A stretch of DNA of 64,000 nt, taken from assembly GCF_947331435.1 (NCBI RefSeq), contig NZ_CAMZOF010000006.1, forward strand, positions 124,001 to 188,000, in the 5' to 3' direction. Below, one piece after another: positions 26,043 to 32,329 of the stretch; the first letter of the stretch is position 1; every line of letters starts with the position of its first letter. Source of the stretch: Pelagibius sp. Alg239-R121 (GTDB lineage: Bacteria; Pseudomonadota; Alphaproteobacteria; Kiloniellales; Kiloniellaceae). The translations under genes and the position numbers were made by a program. The notes under the pieces were generated by a model, which was not told where the DNA came from, searched no databases, and worked only from the letters and a program-made list of their open reading frames with translations.

Positions 26043-27407
26043 GTGCGTTTGACTGTCCGGTTCATTTTGTCGATTGCGGCTCTTTACCTGGTCTTTGCGG
26101 GTGGTGTGGCGCGCGCAGATCTTTCCGGGCATGGTGGCCCGGTAAATGGCTTGGCGATTTCGAACGACGGCCGGGCGGTGCTGACTGCGGGTTTCGATTA
26201 CAGCATCATCCTCTGGGATCTTGAGAGTGAGCAGGAGAGGCAGCGTCTGGAGGGCCACGATGCTGCTGTGAATGCAGTTGCTTTCCTGCCGGACGGGCGT
26301 AGGGCGGTTTCCGCCAGCGATGATCAGCTTGTCATCCTTTGGGATTTGGAGACAGGGCAGGAATTACGGCGTTTCGCGGGTCATCAAGGCAAGGTCGTGG
26401 ATCTTGCGGTCTCGCCTGATGGCCGCTATGTAGCTTCATCCTCATGGGATCGCACCGTCAGGATCTGGGACATGACGGACGAGGAGGACGAACCTGCGTT
26501 GCTGCTCCAGCATCGTGCGCCGGTCAACGCTGTGGCGTTTCTCGTGGACAAGGGGCGGATCGTAACCGGCGCGGCCGACAGCACCATCAGAGTCTGGGAT
26601 CTTTCGACCGGTAATCTCGTGCAACAGATGTCGGCGCACGATTTTGGCGTTTCTTCCCTGGCGGTTGCCGGGGACGGACGCCACGCCGTCAGCGCGTCAG
26701 CCGACGAAACTCTGCGCTACTGGGATCTAGAAACGGGCAGGGAGATCGCGGTTCTGCGGGGGCACGAGGGGGCAGTTCTGGCCGCGGCGATTTCCCGGGA
26801 TGGACGCTTTGCGGCGTCAGGCGGTACCGACGGCAAGCTGCGGGTCTGGCGCCTGGATAGTGAATTCTATACGCCCCAGGATGTGACTTATAAGGGCGTC
26901 GTCTGGTCGCTGGCATTTACGCCGAAGGCCGATATTTTGATCTCTGCCGGCGCGGATTCTCTAGCCCGTGTCTGGCGTCTGGACGACAGCGGCAAGGAAC
27001 AGAGGGCTGGCGCCGTTGCGCAGCCGGCGGCTGTGCGGGAATACGCCGACCTGCCCGGCGCCTGGCAGTTCCGGAAATGTGCAATCTGTCACAGCTTGAC
27101 TGAAGACGGCGAGCACAAGGCCGGACCATCGCTCCATGGCCTTCTTGGGCGGCCCATCGGAACCGTAGAAGGTTACAGCTACTCCCGGGCCTTGAGCGGC
27201 GGCGATTTGGTTTGGAATGAGGAGAATATCGATGCGCTGTTCCGTTTGGGACCTGATGTCCTGACACCTGGAAGTAAGATGCCTTTGCAGCGGATCCCCA
27301 AGGATGAGGACCGTGCCGAACTGATCGAATTTTTAAAACTGGCGGCGGGCTATCACAGCGGATCGAAGGCGAAGGACGACGGCACCGGGCAGGGTACTAG
27401 AAACTGA
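26043..27407 (+). CDS. Seven-bladed WD40 propeller fused to class I cytochrome c
   Basis: 454 residues from GTG 26043; the frame is open to 25977 but this start gives a clean signal peptide (FILSIAALYLVFAGGVARA). Seven WD40 repeats follow, each ending in a W-D/R motif (ILWDL twice, RIWDM, RVWDL, RYWDL, RVWRL twice), enough for one closed propeller. After a linker comes a cytochrome c domain: haem site CAICH, then GPSLHGLLGRPIG and the sixth ligand Met in PGSKMPLQ. The protein is periplasmic. It may dock on FdhABC and offer an alternative electron outlet (inference). Confidence 0.85.
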   Translation: MRLTVRFILSIAALYLVFAGGVARADLSGHGGPVNGLAISNDGRAVLTAGFDYSIILWDLESEQERQRLEGHDAAVNAVAFLPDGRRAVSASDDQLVILWDLETGQELRRFAGHQGKVVDLAVSPDGRYVASSSWDRTVRIWDMTDEEDEPALLLQHRAPVNAVAFLVDKGRIVTGAADSTIRVWDLSTGNLVQQMSAHDFGVSSLAVAGDGRHAVSASADETLRYWDLETGREIAVLRGHEGAVLAAAISRDGRFAASGGTDGKLRVWRLDSEFYTPQDVTYKGVVWSLAFTPKADILISAGADSLARVWRLDDSGKEQRAGAVAQPAAVREYADLPGAWQFRKCAICHSLTEDGEHKAGPSLHGLLGRPIGTVEGYSYSRALSGGDLVWNEENIDALFRLGPDVLTPGSKMPLQRIPKDEDRAELIEFLKLAAGYHSGSKAKDDGTGQGTRN

Positions 27408-27421
27408 GCTCTTGACGCCGG

Positions 27422-27435
27422 TTGACCCGGGTCAA
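27422..27435. promoter_or_regulatory. Perfect FNR/FixK-type box
   Basis: TTGACCCGGGTCAA is a perfect 14-bp palindrome fitting TTGA-N6-TCAA, the box bound by FNR/FixK regulators under oxygen limitation. Its centre lies 45.5 bp before the small ORF at 27474. With a standard -41.5 activator position the transcript would start at ~27470, leaving almost no leader, so either the message is nearly leaderless or the site represses. Confidence 0.6.
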
Positions 27436-27473
27436 GATCTAGACGTATAGAGATTAAAACGGGAGTGCTGAAG

Positions 27474-27602
27474 ATGAAGGCTTTTTGGGCGAGTGTTATC
27501 GCAGCGATCGCAATTTCGGTGGTCGCAGCCGTCGCATTGGATATGGCAGACTTTTCCGCGGAAAGCGTGCATCAATCGCAAAATGGTTCGGTTCGCTTGT
27601 AA
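27474..27602 (+). CDS. Short single-helix membrane/exported peptide at the end of the fdh locus
   Basis: 42 residues: MKAFWASVIAAIAISVVAAV begins a single hydrophobic helix, followed by a polar tail ending NGSVRL. Weak SD GGGAG lies at 27461-27465. Short proteins opening MKAF with one helix and a tail ending in -VRL or -ARL recur in alphaproteobacterial respiratory clusters, as far as I recall. It may be a subunit-like peptide of the dehydrogenase. An FNR-type palindrome sits directly upstream. Confidence 0.55.
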   Translation: MKAFWASVIAAIAISVVAAVALDMADFSAESVHQSQNGSVRL

Positions 27603-28130
27603 GAGACCTCGAGCGCAACAGGATCCCCTTCTGAGGTTCTAAAGCTTACTGTGTGAATCCACAGTGGATAGATTTTTATCTTCTGTGAAATAGGGTTAAG
27701 AACGCAAATTCTTCCCTGATATTTCTTATTGAAATTGAGTATTTTAATTCTGAAACTCGGTATTGATGATTTAACTGCGCCGTTTTTTAGGCCATATTGG
27801 AGCGTGAGTACTTTTGTATTGCTAAAACATTTTGGTATTAATCGATAAATTTCATCAGTAACAGGCAAATTATTTCGTATTATTTCTTGTTATCTAAAAT
27901 TTAACAAAAAACATTATTCCTTCTCCGACCTTCTATTTTTATCTATTACTAACAACCATACCGCATTCTATGTAATGTAAATCTGTTGTTAATATGCCAC
28001 CCCTAGATTGCATCTCGAATTAGGAATTCAACATTAGCAGGCTTGTTTGCAGGCGAATGTTGGTGGGTGGTTAACGTCGCCGGTCCGTCGGCGCGATGAA
28101 AGATGGTGCTGCAAAGACAGGGGATTGGCG
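27603..28130. other. AT-rich spacer between the fdh and RTX regions
   Basis: About 530 bp, markedly AT-rich from 27690 to 28010, with no credible gene; a minus-strand frame at 27572-27868 has no ribosome site or family look. It begins with a weak terminator and ends in the ribosome site (AGGGGA) of the RTX remnant. Composition changes sharply against both flanks. Confidence 0.5.
27648..27677 (+). terminator. Weak intrinsic terminator after the fdh locus
   Basis: ACTGTG-TGAATC-CACAGT forms a 6-bp stem, followed a few bases later by ATTTTTAT. The placement, 46 bp after the last small fdh-locus gene, is right, but stem strength is modest. Confidence 0.4.
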
Positions 28131-28399
28131 ATGGACACGATCTTCGGAACTTCCGGCGACGATTCACTAATGGGTATTTCAGCTTGGGGTAAGATTACTG
28201 ACCTCGGCAGGAACAACACCATCTATGGCCTTGCGACGGCGACTAGCTCTTTGGCAATGATCGTGACGATATTCTTTATGGCGGCGTGGGGAATGATCTC
28301 CTGAACGGCGACAGCAAGGTGGATATCATTGCTGCAGGCGCCTTCGGCTCGATCGGCGATCTGGTCGATGATGCCGCTACCCAAATCTTCGCGGTCTAA
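28131..28399 (+). pseudogene. Remnant of a third RTX protease paralogue (frameshift and deletion)
   Basis: From ATG 28131, with a good ribosome site, the frame begins MDTIFGTSGDDSLMG, an RTX nonapeptide. It loses register near 28225-28260. Another frame then continues NDRDDILYGGVGNDLLNGD and ends AFGSIGDLVDDAATQIFAV at TAA 28397. That ending matches the last residues of the intact neighbour (FSSIADLVDDEVNQVFVV). So the two ends of an RTX gene survive and the catalytic and repeat core is gone. Confidence 0.7.
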
Positions 28400-28453
28400 A
28401 CCTGATTAAGGCTTTCATGAGGTCATTTCCTATGCAGGCTGCGGTTTTGCATG

Positions 28454-28510
28454 GTTATCGAAACCTTAATGAAAAATTGAATAAAATCAGTTAATTAACG
28501 CTTCGATAAC
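28454..28510. promoter_or_regulatory. Long-spaced inverted repeat upstream of RTX protease 1
   Basis: GTTATCGAA (28454-28462) and its exact complement TTCGATAAC (28502-28510) are separated by a 39-bp AT-rich spacer, ~90 bp before the protease start. It could be a paired operator or a cruciform-prone leader. No hairpin terminator features are present. Confidence 0.4.
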
Positions 28511-28601
28511 GGATGATTGAGATAGTGGTAACCGTGATTGGAACTCGCTGAACGGCTTGGTTGGAGCGTGCCTTACTGATTGGGCGGCAACGCCGAAACC
28601 A

Positions 28602-31600
28602 ATGAAAAATGTCGCGGGTCTGCAGCAGGAGGTTGCCATTTCCCAGGTTCATAACAATACAACGGGCTACGCCTGTTGTTGCGCCGCTTGTGGCGGCGGG
28701 ATTGAATCGGATCCATTCGATGCTGGTGGTGCAGTTGGTGCTTCAGGCAGTAAGCCGGTCTGGGATCTTTCGCAAATCACCAGCAATCTGACGCGCTCCA
28801 ACGCCGAATGGGCCGGCGGGACAATTTCCTACAGCTTCTTCAATTCGAAACCGGCTGGTTACAGCGGTGAAGGCGACGGCTTTTCGGCCTTTAGTGCTGC
28901 GCAGCGTACGGCCGCGCGCGAAGCCATGCAGCTTTGGGACGATGTTGCCGGGGTTTCCTTCACCGAGACCAACGATGCCAGCGGCGATATCCGGTTTGCG
29001 AACACCACGACTGGTCCGGGTGTGGCCTGGGCCTACTATCCGGGCGGCGGCCGGGGCGGCGATGTCTGGGTCAATCCGAACTATTATCATAACAGCCAGC
29101 TGAACCCGGACGACTACGGCTTCCTGACCATGATCCACGAGGTCGGTCACGCATTGGGTCTCAGTCATCCCGGTGCGTACAATGCCGGGTCCGGCCAGAT
29201 GATCACCTATGCCAATTCCGCGGAGTATGCGCAGGACACCCGCGAGTTCACGGCGATGTCCTATTTCAACGCCAGCTATTCCGGGGCTGACCATGTCAAT
29301 GGCGGCACCAGCTTTGCGGCTTCTCCGCTGCTGCATGATATCGCGGCGATCCAGAGCATTTACGGGGTCGATACGACGACACGGACCGGCGATACGGTTT
29401 ACGGCTTCAATTCGACCGCCGGGCGCGATGCGTTTGACTTTACCATCAACAGCAATCCCGTAGTTGCGATCTGGGATGCCGGCGGCACGGATACGTTGGA
29501 TTTCTCCGGCTACACTTCCTACTACGCCACCGCCAAGATCGACCTGAACGAAGGCGCCTTCAGCGACACCCCTGGCATGACCCGCAATATCGCCGTTGCT
29601 TACGGCGCCAAGATCGAAAACGCCGAGGGCGGAGCCTGGCACGACCAGATTATTGGCAATGCCTTGGACAACGTTCTGGACGGCGGCAGCGGCGGGGACA
29701 CCATCTGGGGCAATGACGGCAGCGACAGCCTGATCGGTGGCGCCGGTAACGATACTCTCGACGGTGGCGCGGGTGACGATTTCTTTTTCGGTGGAACGGG
29801 AGACGATTCCTTCGGCGGCGGTCTGGGGCTCGACCGCGTGGTCTATAGTTCCGACTCCAGCGATTTTTCCATCACCAAGGATCAATACGGCATCATCACG
29901 GTTGTTGACCTGAATCTCGGTGATGGAAACGACGGAACCGATCGGGTCGATACCGGTGTTGAGTGGCTGAATTTCATCGACCTGCAGATCCTAACATCAA
30001 GTATCACAGCCGCACCGGCAGCTGACATGATTGTCACGGGCTCCTCGGCAAGCGACAGCCTTGAAGGAAGTGCTGGTAACGATACGCTTTCAGGGTTATC
30101 GGGCAACGATCGCCTGTTTGGTCTGATTGGCGATGACACATTGATCGGCGGGTCCGGGCACGACACACTATTGGGCGGGGACGGCAATGATGTTGCTGTG
30201 TTCGAAGGGCTGCGCGAGGGCTATTGGATCACGTTTGACGGTGGTGGTACGGCGACGGTCCAGTACCAGGGCAAGAAGTCTGCCTATTGGGGCACGGATA
30301 CGGTCGCGGCTGATGTGGAAAGCTTTACCTTTTCGGACGGTACGTGGGCGACGGGAAGCCTGCCGGCGAATGTCGCGCCGGATCTCTATATCAAAGCCAA
30401 GTCTAAGGGTGGCAAGCTTTCCGGCGGCAACGGTGACGACACTCTGATCGGACGCGGCGGCAACGACAAGCTTTGCGGCGGCGAAGGCAACGATATCCTG
30501 AACGCCAAGTCGGGCCACAATATAGCCTACGGCGGCGCCGGCGACGACCGTCTGTACAGCAAGAGCGGCAACGACAAGCTCTATGGTCAGGACGGCAACG
30601 ACTACATCAGTGCCGGCGGTGGGAACGACAAGGCCTATGGCGGTGCGGGCAACGACACGATTTTCGGTGGCAGAGGCGCCGATAAGCTCTACGGCCACGA
30701 TGGCAATGATTATGTCAATGGCGGTAGCGGAAACAACAAGGCCTATGGCGGGGCCGGCGACGACCGTCTGTACAGCAAGAGTGGCGCCGACAAGCTCTAC
30801 GGCCAAGACGGTGACGACTACATCAATGCGGGTAGTGGGAACGACAAAGCCTATGGCGGTGCGGGCAACGACACGATTTTCGGTGGCAACGGTGTCGACA
30901 GGCTCGTCGGCGGCGACGGCGACGACTACATCAACGGCGGCAAGCACAACAACAAGCTGTACGGCGGGGCCGGCGACGACCGTCTGTACAGCAAGAGTGG
31001 CGCCGACAAGCTCTACGGCCAAGACGGTGACGACTACATCAATGCGGGTAGTGGGAACGACAAGGCCTATGGCGGTGCGGGCAACGACACGATTTTCGGT
31101 GGCAACGGTGTCGACAGGCTCGTCGGCGGCGACGGCGACGACTACATCAACGGCGGCAAGCACAACAACAAGCTGTACGGCGGGGCCGGTAACGATACGC
31201 TGATCGGCGGCAGGCATGTCGACAAGATCTACGGTCATGACGGCAATGACCTGCTGACCGGCGGCGGCGGCAAGGATACGCTCTACGGCGGCGCCGGCGA
31301 CGATACCTACTTCACGGACGGCAGAGACAAGATTCGCGAGGGCCTGGGCCAAGGTGAGGACACGGTGGTCGTGGGCCGAAGCTTCGGTTTGGGCAGCAAC
31401 TTCGAGAACCTGACTTTATCTGGTAGTGCGAACATCCGTGGCTATGGCAATGCAGAAGACAATGTTCTGACTGGCAACAACGGGAACAATGTTCTTTCCG
31501 GTGCCTCTGGCAGCGATACTCTAATTGGTGGTCTGGGGGACGATATCCTTGTTGGTGGAACAGGGGCGGATATCTTCTTCTTCAGCCTGCTCACCGATGC

Positions 31601-31865
31601 GGGGGGCGACCGGGTTGTGGATTTTAATCGATCTGAAGATATTTTGCACTTTTCGGACGTATTGGATGGGGTTGGCAACGATTTTGCCGACATCGATATG
31701 CAGATCCTATCGATCGTCAATGAGGGGGCGGGCGGCAATGTAGAGGTGAATTTCGTAAATGGCGCGGACATCATCTTTGATGGTCTTGGCAGCGGCGCCG
31801 CCGGGAACTTCAGCTCGATCGCCGACCTGGTTGACGACGAGGTAAATCAGGTTTTTGTCGTATAG
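28602..31865 (+). CDS. Serralysin-like M10 metalloprotease with long RTX repeat array
   Basis: About 1,087 residues from ATG 28602; TTG 28557 is an alternative and neither has a good ribosome site. The catalytic domain holds the zinc motif HEVGHALGLSHPG (H179, H183, H189) and the Met-turn AMSYFN. A serralysin C-terminal region and a long series of calcium-binding GGxGxDxxx repeats fill the remaining ~700 residues. The C-terminus (LVDDEVNQVFVV) would be the type I secretion signal, since there is no N-terminal leader. The N-terminus has a rare Cys cluster (YACCCAACGGG). Three tandem 216-bp units lie at 30531-31178. Usual serralysins are ~480 residues, so the array is greatly expanded. Confidence 0.88.
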   Translation: MKNVAGLQQEVAISQVHNNTTGYACCCAACGGGIESDPFDAGGAVGASGSKPVWDLSQITSNLTRSNAEWAGGTISYSFFNSKPAGYSGEGDGFSAFSAAQRTAAREAMQLWDDVAGVSFTETNDASGDIRFANTTTGPGVAWAYYPGGGRGGDVWVNPNYYHNSQLNPDDYGFLTMIHEVGHALGLSHPGAYNAGSGQMITYANSAEYAQDTREFTAMSYFNASYSGADHVNGGTSFAASPLLHDIAAIQSIYGVDTTTRTGDTVYGFNSTAGRDAFDFTINSNPVVAIWDAGGTDTLDFSGYTSYYATAKIDLNEGAFSDTPGMTRNIAVAYGAKIENAEGGAWHDQIIGNALDNVLDGGSGGDTIWGNDGSDSLIGGAGNDTLDGGAGDDFFFGGTGDDSFGGGLGLDRVVYSSDSSDFSITKDQYGIITVVDLNLGDGNDGTDRVDTGVEWLNFIDLQILTSSITAAPAADMIVTGSSASDSLEGSAGNDTLSGLSGNDRLFGLIGDDTLIGGSGHDTLLGGDGNDVAVFEGLREGYWITFDGGGTATVQYQGKKSAYWGTDTVAADVESFTFSDGTWATGSLPANVAPDLYIKAKSKGGKLSGGNGDDTLIGRGGNDKLCGGEGNDILNAKSGHNIAYGGAGDDRLYSKSGNDKLYGQDGNDYISAGGGNDKAYGGAGNDTIFGGRGADKLYGHDGNDYVNGGSGNNKAYGGAGDDRLYSKSGADKLYGQDGDDYINAGSGNDKAYGGAGNDTIFGGNGVDRLVGGDGDDYINGGKHNNKLYGGAGDDRLYSKSGADKLYGQDGDDYINAGSGNDKAYGGAGNDTIFGGNGVDRLVGGDGDDYINGGKHNNKLYGGAGNDTLIGGRHVDKIYGHDGNDLLTGGGGKDTLYGGAGDDTYFTDGRDKIREGLGQGEDTVVVGRSFGLGSNFENLTLSGSANIRGYGNAEDNVLTGNNGNNVLSGASGSDTLIGGLGDDILVGGTGADIFFFSLLTDAGGDRVVDFNRSEDILHFSDVLDGVGNDFADIDMQILSIVNEGAGGNVEVNFVNGADIIFDGLGSGAAGNFSSIADLVDDEVNQVFVV
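30531..31178 (+). repeat. Three tandem 216-bp (72-residue) units inside RTX protease 1
   Basis: The units start at 30531, 30747 and 30963, in perfect register. The second and third are identical except one synonymous base (AAA versus AAG in the Lys of NDKAYGG), while the first has diverged. Each unit encodes eight nine-residue RTX turns. The near-identity marks a very recent in-frame duplication or gene conversion. Confidence 0.85.
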
Positions 31866-32329
31866 CAGCGAAAAAAGTTGATTTCACATGATATGGTCTT
31901 GAGGTTTCTATTGCAGGCATTCGCCACACGCTTTCCGATGCATTAAACCTTTAGTAAGCGCTTGCTTTAAGTGTCTGAATATTCACTAAAAAATATAATT
32001 TCAGAGGTGTTTTTGCCTTAATTCTGTCATGTACGTATAATTGTGCCCGACGTGAGATATTTTCGTCTTAATAGTTGCAAGGTACCTTAAGTACTATTAA
32101 TATTCCCTAACAGAGTGTTAATCGGCGTCATCAGTTTAGATATGTATGCGTGCAGGTAGTGCGGTTTGACAGAGCTTCGGGAGCTCTGGGTTTTCTCACG
32201 TTGTGTTCAGTCCGCGACATGTCCATCACACTTGCCGATGGTATTAACCGTTTTTCGGACTGATATCGCTTGCACTCTTCGAGGATGGCCAGTGTAGGCC
32301 GTTTGTTTGTGATCGAAGGGAATTAAGCC
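31866..32329. other. AT-rich spacer between the two RTX protease genes
   Basis: About 460 bp without a gene. It holds a terminator-like hairpin at 32170-32195 and many AT tracts in 31980-32110 that could contain the promoter of the second protease. The end carries AAGGGAA, the ribosome site of that gene. Confidence 0.5.
32170..32195 (+). terminator. Intrinsic terminator-like hairpin
   Basis: CAGAGCT-TCGGG-AGCTCTG, a 7-bp stem, then GGTTTTCTC. It lies ~300 bp downstream of RTX protease 1, so it either ends that long message or attenuates the next one. Confidence 0.45.

Noticed and set aside
27572-27868. 98-codon minus-strand frame in the AT-rich spacer
   Set aside because: Low-complexity composition, no ribosome site, overlaps a terminator and the small fdh-locus gene.
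28743-29885. Minus-strand open frame of 380 codons opposite the protease catalytic domain
   Set aside because: The plus strand encodes intact zinc and Met-turn motifs; the reverse product has no recognisable features.
30531-31178. CRISPR-like tandem repetition
   Set aside because: The units are 216 bp, without spacers, and in frame with a protein; no cas genes are present.
30168-31352. Long minus-strand open frame (394 codons) across the RTX repeats
   Set aside because: It is an antisense by-product of the GGxGxDxxx repeat codons; composition is repetitive Val/Ala with no ribosome site, and the plus frame is clearly coding.
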